Below are positions 25,812 to 33,627 of a stretch of DNA of 64,000 bases, one piece after another (position 1 is the stretch's first letter; every line of letters begins with the position of its first letter). Both the position numbers and the translations under genes were made by a program. The stretch is from positions 19,524 to 83,523 of the forward strand of contig RQAP01000035.1 of assembly GCA_008671135.1 (NCBI GenBank), written 5' to 3'. Source of the stretch: Collinsella aerofaciens (lineage in GTDB: Bacteria; Actinomycetota; Coriobacteriia; Coriobacteriales; Coriobacteriaceae). A model generated the notes under the pieces. It was not told where the DNA came from. It searched no databases and worked only from the letters and a program-made list of their open reading frames with translations.

Positions 25812-26396
25812 ATGGGACTCGCAGAGCTTGTGTTGCTCGCTATCGGCCTTTCGATGGACGCCTTTGCCGTATCCATCTGCAAGGGCCTTGGCATGAAGAA
25901 GATCAACCTTAAGGTCGCCGTGGTGCTCGGCCTGTTCTTTGGCGGCTTCCAGGCCGGCATGCCCGTAATCGGATGGGCGCTCGGCAGTCAATTCATGAGC
26001 ATCATCGGACCCATCGACCATTGGATCGCCTTTATCCTTTTGGCCTTTATCGGCGGCAAAATGCTGTGGGAGGCCTTTACCGAAGACGAGGATGAGGACG
26101 AGAGCGACGGCAAGGATGCCGAAAAGATTAACCTGGGTGAGTACCTGATTCTGGCTATCGCCACCTCAATCGACGCCCTGGCCGTGGGCATCTCATTTGC
26201 TGCGCTCTCGGTTGACATCGTTCCCGCTGTATCGCTTATCGGAGTCACAACGTTTATCTTCTCCGTCGCCGGCGTAGCGATCGGCCACACCTTTGGCGAG
26301 CGCTACGAAAAACCCGCCACCATCGTGGGCGGCGTCGTGCTCATCCTTATTGGGCTTAAGATTTTGCTTGAGCATCTGGGGATTTTGGCGCTGTAA
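25812..26396 (+). CDS. mntP: Manganese efflux pump MntP
   Basis: This 194-residue six-span membrane protein exports Mn2+. Two half-repeats each carry the conserved aspartate motif, GLSMDAFAVSICKG and ATSIDALAVGISFA. An acidic cytoplasmic loop (EDEDEDESDGKDAEK) separates them. The ATG at 25812 follows GAGGGAG. The gene lies behind a manganese riboswitch and terminator, which explains its regulation. Confidence 0.95.
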   Translation: MGLAELVLLAIGLSMDAFAVSICKGLGMKKINLKVAVVLGLFFGGFQAGMPVIGWALGSQFMSIIGPIDHWIAFILLAFIGGKMLWEAFTEDEDEDESDGKDAEKINLGEYLILAIATSIDALAVGISFAALSVDIVPAVSLIGVTTFIFSVAGVAIGHTFGERYEKPATIVGGVVLILIGLKILLEHLGILAL

Positions 26397-26432
26397 CGCC
26401 AAACACAATCGCTCAAAACTCAACGCCAGCAC

Positions 26433-26466
26433 AAGGCCTCATGCAGAGTTTTGCATGAGGCCTTTT
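26433..26466 (+). terminator. Terminator after mntP, containing an operator-like site
   Basis: AAGGCCTCATGC pairs with GCATGAGGCCTT around AGAGTTTT. Its centre CATGCAGAGTTTTGCATG differs by one base from the hipBA operator arm 27 bp downstream. Confidence 0.85.
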
Positions 26467-26468
26467 CA

Positions 26469-26509
26469 TGCAGACTTTTGCATGTCATACTGATATGCAA
26501 AAGTCTGCA
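26469..26509. promoter_or_regulatory. hipBA operator, 15-bp perfect inverted repeat
   Basis: TGCAGACTTTTGCAT (26469-26483) is repeated inverted at 26495-26509 with an 11-nt spacer, just upstream of the hipB ribosome binding site. This is the expected place for the HipB binding site. Confidence 0.82.
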
Positions 26510-26524
26510 CGTTAGGAGATCGCC

Positions 26525-26995
26525 GTGGATATCCTTCCCATCACCACACCGCGCCAAGCTGGCATCTACGTGCGTCAGGCACGCGAGACTCAGGGTCTCA
26601 CCCGTGCCGCCCTCGCCAAAAAGGCCGGTGTTTCGGAGCGTCTGCTCGCATCGCTCGAGCTAGGAGACGCCATCGGCATTCGGCTCGACAAGCTGCTGGC
26701 AGTTTTCGGTGCTCTTGGACTGGCGCTCGCCGCTCAAGGGGATATCGACGAATCGAAAAACGAGCAACCAGTCGACGCCCCGCATGCTGATTTGCAACCT
26801 CGTAGTACCCCCAGGCGCCATCACGCTCAACGTTTTCACCATCGCAACCGTCGCAGCGCAGCCGTTCCGGCTCTCGCAGATGTCCCCTTTACGTCCGAGC
26901 TCTACGACAGGGCCTTCGCCGATTTCGCCATGTCCAATCTCGGAGTCTCGATTGCCGCAAACGCATCTAACCAAACCAAGCCCGAAGGGAAATAG
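26525..26995 (+). CDS. hipB: HipB-like antitoxin, XRE-family HTH
   Basis: This 156-residue protein has a Cro/CI-type helix-turn-helix (GIYVRQARETQGLTRAALAK, ERLLASLELGDAIGIRLDKLL) in its first 75 residues. An unusual Arg/His-rich linker (about 92-112) and a C-terminal segment (FTSELYDRAFADFAM) follow. The GTG at 26525 is preceded by AGGAG. It should repress its own promoter through the 15-bp inverted repeat and neutralise HipA, which begins 3 bp after its stop. It is longer than classical HipB. Confidence 0.85.
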   Translation: MDILPITTPRQAGIYVRQARETQGLTRAALAKKAGVSERLLASLELGDAIGIRLDKLLAVFGALGLALAAQGDIDESKNEQPVDAPHADLQPRSTPRRHHAQRFHHRNRRSAAVPALADVPFTSELYDRAFADFAMSNLGVSIAANASNQTKPEGK

Positions 26996-26998
26996 CCA

Positions 26999-28303
26999 AT
27001 GGCCAGAACATCACTTCGGACCATTATTTGCGGCGTACCTGCGGGAACGCTCACGCAAGATGAGAACGGTCTTATCAGCTTTACCTACGATCATGACTAT
27101 GACGGGCCAACCCTATCGACCAACATACCCGTATCAAATCGCACATACGGCCAACAGGTCATGAATCCGTACTTGTTTGGCCTTCTACCCGACAGCGAGG
27201 ACCAACGAAAAGCGATTGCCGCCGAATTCAACGTTAGGCCCAACAATCCCGTTGCGTTGCTCAGCCATATCGGACTCGACTGTCCGGGCGGAGTGCAGTT
27301 TTGTGCCGAAGAAGATGCCGACGCCGTCCTGCATCGCGCTGGCGACTACCGCCCTATAGACGACCACGAAATTGCTCTCCGTCTCAAGTCGATCAGAGAT
27401 GACCGCGATGCATCGTGGATGGGTCTAGATGAAAGTTGGTCACTTGGAGGCAACCAGGGCAAGTTCGCGCTCGCGTTCATAAACGGCCGCTGGTGCGAAT
27501 GCATGGGCTCCTCGCCCACAACGCATATTTTCAAAAATGGCGTTATCGGATTTAAACTCGAGGCTCTCAATGAGTTTGTCTGCATGAAAAGCGCCCAGCG
27601 CGCCGGTATCGCAACGGCAAACGTCGAATATCGTATGTTTGAGGACGAACCTGCCCTCATTGTTGAGCGCTATGACCGCGTGAAAGTCGAAGACGGAATG
27701 ATCAGGCGCCTACATCAAGAAGACCTCTGTCAGGCACTTGGGGTGATGCCTGCCCAAAAGTACACAGCAGACGGCGGCCCGACCACCCGCGACATTCAAG
27801 AGCTCCTCGTAAATACGAGCCACCATCAACTTAACCTGTATCTGTTTACGCAGATACTGTTCTTTAACGCCATCACCGGCGCACCGGATGCGCATGCGAA
27901 AAACTATTCCCTGCTCCTTGGAAACGACGGCGCAGCCATGATGGCTCGTATGTACGATGTCGCATCGGGCTTGGCGTATGAGCGCATGCGCCGCCGGGCG
28001 CGCCTTGCCATGAGCGTTGGCGGCGAAAATCGTGTGGGGCGCATCGGTCCAGGCGCTATCCGCCGATACCACGGTATGGGCGACCCCGTGCTGGAGGCGG
28101 CGCTTACCGATGCCGGGCTATCCGAGAAGTTTTGCTTTGCGACCATGATGGACCTCGCCTACGAAGTGCCCATTTGCATGGAAGAGGTCATGGACGAATA
28201 CGCCGATCTGCCCGGCATGGCGGACCTGCGCGAGCATATGCTCGGCCCCGTCCGCGAAAACTGCCAGCGCACCCTCGACCTCATCAAGGCAGAAATGGAC
28301 TAG
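26999..28303 (+). CDS. hipA: HipA-type serine/threonine kinase toxin
   Basis: This 434-residue toxin kinase of the HipBA system has the N-subdomain (NPYLFGLLPDSEDQRKAI, NPVALLSHIGLDCPGGVQF), the ATP-binding SLGGNQGKFAL near residue 150, THIFK, the catalytic loop DAHAKN near 297, and the metal-binding YDVASG near 319. All key residues seem intact, so it is probably active. HipA of E. coli phosphorylates GltX and induces persistence; the target here is not known. It is coupled to hipB. Confidence 0.92.
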   Translation: MARTSLRTIICGVPAGTLTQDENGLISFTYDHDYDGPTLSTNIPVSNRTYGQQVMNPYLFGLLPDSEDQRKAIAAEFNVRPNNPVALLSHIGLDCPGGVQFCAEEDADAVLHRAGDYRPIDDHEIALRLKSIRDDRDASWMGLDESWSLGGNQGKFALAFINGRWCECMGSSPTTHIFKNGVIGFKLEALNEFVCMKSAQRAGIATANVEYRMFEDEPALIVERYDRVKVEDGMIRRLHQEDLCQALGVMPAQKYTADGGPTTRDIQELLVNTSHHQLNLYLFTQILFFNAITGAPDAHAKNYSLLLGNDGAAMMARMYDVASGLAYERMRRRARLAMSVGGENRVGRIGPGAIRRYHGMGDPVLEAALTDAGLSEKFCFATMMDLAYEVPICMEEVMDEYADLPGMADLREHMLGPVRENCQRTLDLIKAEMD

Positions 28304-28334
28304 GTGGCCTTAATTTCGCAATTATCAAACAAAA

Positions 28335-28375
28335 GAGAGGGGACACCCGTCGCAAAAGCTCGGATGTCCCCTCTC
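28335..28375. terminator. Bidirectional terminator between hipA and pepD
   Basis: GAGAGGGGACA pairs with TGTCCCCTCTC between converging genes. It contains GGGGACA, as in other hairpins of this window. Confidence 0.75.
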
Positions 28376-28430
28376 GTAATGTCATTTGCAATCCGCTAGC
28401 ACGTGGCTCGAACTGCTGCTAGCGCAACCT

Positions 28431-29888
28431 TTACGCAGCGAGGCGCTTGAGGACGTCGATGAGCAGCTCGTAGAAGCGCTCGGCAGAAGCAAGCTCCATG
28501 CTCTCGTCCGGAGTGTGGACATCGGAGAGCGTCGGGCCCACGGCGATGGCGTCCAGGCCGTGCAGGGCCTCGGCAAACAGGCCGCACTCAAGGCCGGCGT
28601 GAATGGACTCGATGCGCAGCTCGGAGCCAAAGAGCTCGCGATAGCTCTCGACAAAGACGTCGCGGACCGGCGAATGCTCGGCATAGCTCCAGCCGGGATA
28701 CTCGAACTCAAACTTGGCGTCGAAGCCCAGGACATCGGCGAGCGTCTGCAGGCGGTCCTTGAACTCGTTCTGCAGCGAGGTGATCGAGGAGCGCGGGGAC
28801 AGCATGATCTTGACCTCGTCGTCAGAAGTGGCAACCACACCGATGTTGGAGGAAACCTCGACGGAGCCGTCGGTGGCGACGTTGCGGCGAATCACGCCGT
28901 TGGGGGCAAGACGCAGGGCGCGGATGAGGGCAAGCGCGGACTTCTGGTCCATGGCCTCGACCTCGGCGTCGTCGGCAATCTCGACGGTGCAGGTAAAGCC
29001 GGGGTCGAAGACCTCGAGCTCGGCAGTAACGTCGGCGATGATGCCCTTTGCGATCTGGGCCGCGGCCTCGGCGGCAGCGTGGTCGGCGTAGACCAGAACA
29101 GCCTTGCACTCACGGTTGATGGCGTTGTCCTTGGTGCCGCCGTTAAAGCTAACGATGGCGGGCTCGCCAGCGACCATCAGGCGGTCGATGATGCGGGCCA
29201 TGATGAGGTTGCCGTTGCCGCGCTCCAGGTTGATATCGCTGCCGGAGTGGCCGCCCAGCAGGCCGGAGATGTCGAGCGTGAGGGTGCTACCGGTCTTGTG
29301 CTCGCGCGCGATCGGGCAGGTGTAGGTAACGACGACACCGCCGGCGCAGCTGACGGTAGCAACGCCCTCTTCCTCGGAGTCAAGGTTAATCATGGTGCGG
29401 GCGCTAATCTGGGACTTGTCGAGCGTCTCGGCGCCGACCAGGCCAGTCTCCTCGTCGGTGGTAAATACGCACTCGAGGGCGGGGTGAACGATCGAATCGT
29501 CATCGAGAACAGTGAGCATCAGAGCGACGGCAATACCGTTGTCGGCGCCCAGAGTGGTGCCGTTAGCGGTGAGGACGCCGTCCTTGACGACCAGGTCGAT
29601 ACCATCAGTCGTAAAGTCGTGCTCAACGGAGCCCAACTTGTCGCACACCATATCGATGTGGCCCTGCAGCATTACGGTCGGGGCATTCTCGGCGCCGGCA
29701 GATGCGGGCTTGCGAATGATGACGTTGTAGACCTCGTCCTGATACACATCGAGACCGCGCTCCTTGGCAAACGCGACCAGGAAATCGCTGATGCCTTTCT
29801 CGTTGCCAGACCCACGGGGGATCGCGCTGACCTCCTCAAAGAAATGGAACAGCTGGGCGGGCTCGTAGCCGGTAATCTTGTAGTCCAT
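28431..29888 (-). CDS. pepD: Aminoacyl-histidine dipeptidase (M20 peptidase PepD)
   Basis: This 485-residue zinc peptidase cleaves Xaa-His and other dipeptides. Metal and catalytic residues are seen in LQGHIDMVCD, GADNGIAVALML, TTDEETGLVGAE and NLDSEEEGVATV. The lid domain and C-terminal HAGLECGLF with GPTLSDVHTPDE complete the M20C pattern. The ATG at 29888 follows AGGAGG. The protein is cytoplasmic and monocistronic. Confidence 0.93.
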   Translation of the reverse strand: MDYKITGYEPAQLFHFFEEVSAIPRGSGNEKGISDFLVAFAKERGLDVYQDEVYNVIIRKPASAGAENAPTVMLQGHIDMVCDKLGSVEHDFTTDGIDLVVKDGVLTANGTTLGADNGIAVALMLTVLDDDSIVHPALECVFTTDEETGLVGAETLDKSQISARTMINLDSEEEGVATVSCAGGVVVTYTCPIAREHKTGSTLTLDISGLLGGHSGSDINLERGNGNLIMARIIDRLMVAGEPAIVSFNGGTKDNAINRECKAVLVYADHAAAEAAAQIAKGIIADVTAELEVFDPGFTCTVEIADDAEVEAMDQKSALALIRALRLAPNGVIRRNVATDGSVEVSSNIGVVATSDDEVKIMLSPRSSITSLQNEFKDRLQTLADVLGFDAKFEFEYPGWSYAEHSPVRDVFVESYRELFGSELRIESIHAGLECGLFAEALHGLDAIAVGPTLSDVHTPDESMELASAERFYELLIDVLKRLAA

Positions 29889-30045
29889 GGTGCCTCCTTG
29901 GCGCAACTGGTTAGACAGTAAGACGTGCGACTTGTATATTCCCAGACTTTGCGTGCATAAACCAGTCGAAAACGCCGAGCGCCCTCGCATCATCGGCTAA
30001 CGGTGGACCGTATAGCGTAACGGTCACAACTTCCGCAGCTCTACA

Positions 30046-30077
30046 AATCGAGGCGCCCTTTCCGGAGCGCCTCGATT
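30046..30077 (-). terminator. Terminator after clpC
   Basis: AATCGAGGCGC/GCGCCTCGATT stem 26 bp beyond the clpC stop codon. The downstream tract is only weakly T-rich. Confidence 0.65.
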
Positions 30078-30102
30078 GCGCGTATCAAATTGTCGCCACG
30101 CC

Positions 30103-32745
30103 CTACAGCGCGCCGGAACCGGCTTGCATCATGCCGCCGGGGCCCGAGGTCACGCCGCCGCTCACGGGCGCGGCGTTGCCGGTGTGCGGTGCCGCCGGGG
30201 CGGTATCGCCACCGAGCGTGCCCACCGGACGCGGTGCCGGGATCTCGCCTGTGCCATGGCTAAAGACGAACTTGCCGTCGGCCACATCGCACAGGACGGT
30301 ATCGCCCTCGCCCCACTCGCCGGCCAGCAGCTCCTCGGACAGCGGATCCTCGATGAGCTTTTGGATGGCACGGCGCAGCGGACGCGCACCGTTGGTGAGG
30401 TCGGTGCCCTCGGCCACGATCTTGTCATAGGCCGCATCGGTGAGCTTAATGTTCATGCCGTTGGCAATCAAACGCTGACGCAGGTCGTCCACCAGCAGGT
30501 GAGCGATCTTGGTGAGATTCTCGCCCGAGAGCTTCTGGAACACCACGATGTCGTCGATACGGTTGAGCAGCTCGGGGCGGAACAGGCGCTTGAGCTCGCC
30601 CATTGCACGGCCCTTAATCTCGCTCGAGGTAAGGCCCTGCTCGCCGGTGGTGCCGAAGCCAACGCTCGCATCCTGCGCAATCTCGCGGGCGCCCACGTTG
30701 GACGTCATGATGATCACGGTATTACGGAAGTCGACCGTTTTGCCCTGGCTATCGGTCAGGCGGCCCTCCTCCAGCACCTGCAGCAGAATGTTGAAGATAT
30801 CGGGGTGCGCCTTCTCGATCTCGTCGAACAGCACGACCGAGTACGGGTGACGACGAACGGCCTTGGTGAGCTGACCGCCCTCGTCATGGCCAACGTAGCC
30901 CGGGGGGCTACCGATAAGCTTGGAGACCTCGAACTCGCTGCCGAACTCCGACATGTCGAAGCTGATGAGCGCGTCCTTGCTGCCAAAGAGATACTCGGCG
31001 AGCGTCTTGGCGAGCTCGGTCTTGCCCGTGCCGGTGGGGCCCAGGAAGATAAAGCTGCCGCCGGGGCGACGCGGATCCTTGAGCGGCGAGCGACTGCGGC
31101 GCACGGCCTTGGCAACGGCCTCGACGGCCTCGTCCTGGCCGATAATGCGGGTCTTGAGCACGCTTTCGGCCTGTAGCAGGCGACGGCTCTCGCTCTCGGT
31201 AAGCGAGGACACCGGCACGCCCGAGGTCACGGACACGATATCGGCGATCTGGCTCACGTCAATAGTGAGCGGGCTCGCGTCGAGCTCGGCCGTCCAGGCA
31301 GCCTTTGCCTCGGCAAGCTCAATCTCGGCAGCCTTTTGCTGCTCAGTGATCTCGGCGGCCTTGTTCATGTCGTCGCTCTCGGTGGCCTCCTGTGCGGCAG
31401 CCTTGAGCTCCTCGACGCGATGTTCGGCCTCGCGCACCGGCTCGGGCGCGCGATTGGCGGCAATGCGGGCGCGGGCACCGGCCTCGTCAATGAGGTCGAT
31501 GGCCTTATCGGGCAGGAAGCGATCCTGGATGTAGCGGTTGGAAAGGTTCGCGGCGGCCTCGATAGCACCCTGCGTATAGCGCACATGGTGGTGCTCCTCG
31601 TAGCGCGGCTTGAGCGCGGTCAGGATCTTGACCGTGTCCTCGACGCTCGGCTCCTCGACATCGATGGTCTGGAAGCGACGCTCAAAGGCCGGATCCTTGG
31701 TGAGGTACTTGCGGAACTCCTCTGCCGTCGTGGCACCGATGATCTGGAAGGCGCCGCGCGCGAGCACGGGCTTGAGCATGGAGCTTGCATCGATGGAACC
31801 CTCGGCAGAACCGGCACCGATGATGGTGTGCATCTCGTCGATAAACAGGATGACGTCGTCGGCCTCGGTTGCCTCCTGTATCACGTTCTTGAGGCGCTCC
31901 TCAAACTCGCCGCGATACTTGGCGCCCGCGACAAGACCCGGCAGGTCGAGCGTCCAGATGTTCTGGTTCATAAGGTTCTCGGGCACGTTGCCGGCAGCGA
32001 TCTGCTGCGCCAGGCCCTCGACGATGGCCGTCTTGCCCACACCGGGGTCACCCAAGATAAGCGGGTTGTTCTTGGTGCGGCGCGAAAGGATCTCCATCAT
32101 GCGCTGGACTTCCTTTTCGCGGCCGATCACGGGGTCGAGCTCGCCGTCGCGTGCTTTCTGCGTAAGGTTGGTGGCGAACTGCTTGAGTGTATCGGTGCCG
32201 CCCCCCTTTTGCTGCGAGGCGTCCGAACCGCTAAAGAACGGCAGGCCCGCACCGGGACGCCCGGCACCGGCGCCGGCGAGCGGACGCTTCTTATCCTGAT
32301 CCTTGGCGGTAAGCTTCTCGATGGCTTTTTTAATGGAAGCGGACGACACACCCAGGCGCATGAGGATGTCCATGGCCATGCCGTTGCCCTCTTCGACGAT
32401 GCCGATCAGCAAGTGCTCGGTCGACACGTAGGTCTGGTTATTCTCACGCGCCACGCGGAATGAACGCTCCATAACGCTAATGACGAGCGGCGTAAAGGCG
32501 AGCTTAGCCGCCTCGGTCTCCTCACTGGGCTCGGGAACCGTGGTCTGGACCTCCTTGAGGGTGTCCATGATGTCGTCGTAGGAGATATCAAGCGAGCGCA
32601 GTGCCTCGGCGGCAATGCCCTCGTCCTCCTTGGCAAGCGCGAGCAGCAGGTGCTCGGTGCCCACCTTATTTGAATGAAGATCGAGCGCCTCCTGTTTGGC
32701 CATCGACATGACCTTGCGCGCTCGATCGGTAAATCTATCTAACAT
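30103..32745 (-). CDS. clpC: ATP-dependent Clp protease ATPase subunit ClpC
   Basis: This 880-residue AAA+ unfoldase feeds substrates to ClpP. It has two Clp_N repeats (about residues 1-145), a first AAA module with GDPGVGKTA near 233, a coiled M domain (VEELKAAAQEATESDDMNKA), and a second AAA module with GPTGTGKTE near 568, then a Gly/Pro/Met-rich tail. Between Clp_N and AAA1 there is a Gly/Ala/Pro linker. The start MLDRFTDR at 32745 follows AAGGAA; an upstream in-frame ATG adds 11 unlikely residues. Confidence 0.95.
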   Translation of the reverse strand: MLDRFTDRARKVMSMAKQEALDLHSNKVGTEHLLLALAKEDEGIAAEALRSLDISYDDIMDTLKEVQTTVPEPSEETEAAKLAFTPLVISVMERSFRVARENNQTYVSTEHLLIGIVEEGNGMAMDILMRLGVSSASIKKAIEKLTAKDQDKKRPLAGAGAGRPGAGLPFFSGSDASQQKGGGTDTLKQFATNLTQKARDGELDPVIGREKEVQRMMEILSRRTKNNPLILGDPGVGKTAIVEGLAQQIAAGNVPENLMNQNIWTLDLPGLVAGAKYRGEFEERLKNVIQEATEADDVILFIDEMHTIIGAGSAEGSIDASSMLKPVLARGAFQIIGATTAEEFRKYLTKDPAFERRFQTIDVEEPSVEDTVKILTALKPRYEEHHHVRYTQGAIEAAANLSNRYIQDRFLPDKAIDLIDEAGARARIAANRAPEPVREAEHRVEELKAAAQEATESDDMNKAAEITEQQKAAEIELAEAKAAWTAELDASPLTIDVSQIADIVSVTSGVPVSSLTESESRRLLQAESVLKTRIIGQDEAVEAVAKAVRRSRSPLKDPRRPGGSFIFLGPTGTGKTELAKTLAEYLFGSKDALISFDMSEFGSEFEVSKLIGSPPGYVGHDEGGQLTKAVRRHPYSVVLFDEIEKAHPDIFNILLQVLEEGRLTDSQGKTVDFRNTVIIMTSNVGAREIAQDASVGFGTTGEQGLTSSEIKGRAMGELKRLFRPELLNRIDDIVVFQKLSGENLTKIAHLLVDDLRQRLIANGMNIKLTDAAYDKIVAEGTDLTNGARPLRRAIQKLIEDPLSEELLAGEWGEGDTVLCDVADGKFVFSHGTGEIPAPRPVGTLGGDTAPAAPHTGNAAPVSGGVTSGPGGMMQAGSGAL

Positions 32746-32937
32746 GCTCGTTTCCTTACATGAGTTCATCGAAATCAAAACGCCCGCCCGTCGGCGGCGC
32801 TTTTGTCTCTTTACCCACAGGTTGTCTATGTTAACAGCTGGAGGAATATCTATAAACCCGGCTCACATGAATGCAGGTTATGACCGCATCGCGGGACTCA
32901 CCGCGCGATGCGCGACAGGCGCCCCGCAAGAGAAACC

Positions 32938-33627
32938 CTAGGCGTCTTTCACCACGTCGGGACTCGTCGCACGCGATGCGCGATAGGCATCGGCCTCCTT
33001 GGAGACGCGTTCGAGCAGCTCGGATGTATCGACGCCCTCGACTTGCGCGACCGTTTCCACCGTCTGCATGGCGACCGCCCTCAGGTACGCGCACGCGCTG
33101 TCCCCCAGCTGCTCGAGGTCTATCTCCTCGCCGCCCTCCCGGGCAAAGCCGACCGCCATCACAAAGCCCATGATGCCCGAGACCAGAAAGCCCACCGCAA
33201 AGCTCGAATCCGCCTTGAGCTCTTCTCCGTCGGGGTGGACGATCTCTCTCACGCGGTCGATGATGATCGTATGGATGCCCTGCACGACCTGCTCGGCGGC
33301 ACCCGCCCTCATGGTGATGACGATGCGCCGCAGCAGGCAGCGGACGTCGCGCCGGTTGAACGCCGAAAGGTCGCCCTCGCTCGAAAAATGCCAGAGGGCA
33401 TCGGTGATGAGCTCGTTATCCTGCAGCAGCTGGGCTATGGCGATGGCGACGAGTTCATCGAAATCGTGAAAATAGTAGTAAAACGTTCCGCGATTGCACT
33501 GGGCGGCGCGGGTCACCTCGCCAACCGAAAGCTCGAAGATGCTGTTGTTCTCGATGAGCTCCCAAAACGCCTCGATGATACGGGTGCGTGCATCGGGCGC
33601 ATCGGCGTCCTTACGCGGTCTCGCCAT
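32938..33627 (-). CDS. TetR-family regulator coupled to the activase fusion gene
   Basis: This repressor of about 229 residues has the TetR HTH (TRIIEAFWELIENNSIFELS, VGEVTRAAQCNRGTFYYYFHDFDEL) and a helical ligand domain. The start at 33627 (MARPRKDAD) lies within the 3' end of the upstream activase gene, so translation is coupled; 33636 is an alternative ATG. It probably controls its own operon through the 21-bp palindrome at 38100-38120. The ligand, perhaps an acyl-CoA, is inference. Confidence 0.88.
   Translation of the reverse strand: MARPRKDADAPDARTRIIEAFWELIENNSIFELSVGEVTRAAQCNRGTFYYYFHDFDELVAIAIAQLLQDNELITDALWHFSSEGDLSAFNRRDVRCLLRRIVITMRAGAAEQVVQGIHTIIIDRVREIVHPDGEELKADSSFAVGFLVSGIMGFVMAVGFAREGGEEIDLEQLGDSACAYLRAVAMQTVETVAQVEGVDTSELLERVSKEADAYRASRATSPDVVKDA

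Noticed and set aside
26709..27164. Alternative frame through the hipB-hipA junction
   Set aside because: Considered because the hipB linker is odd, but this frame has no HipA N-domain or HTH similarity, and the hipB frame runs cleanly to a stop 3 bp before hipA.
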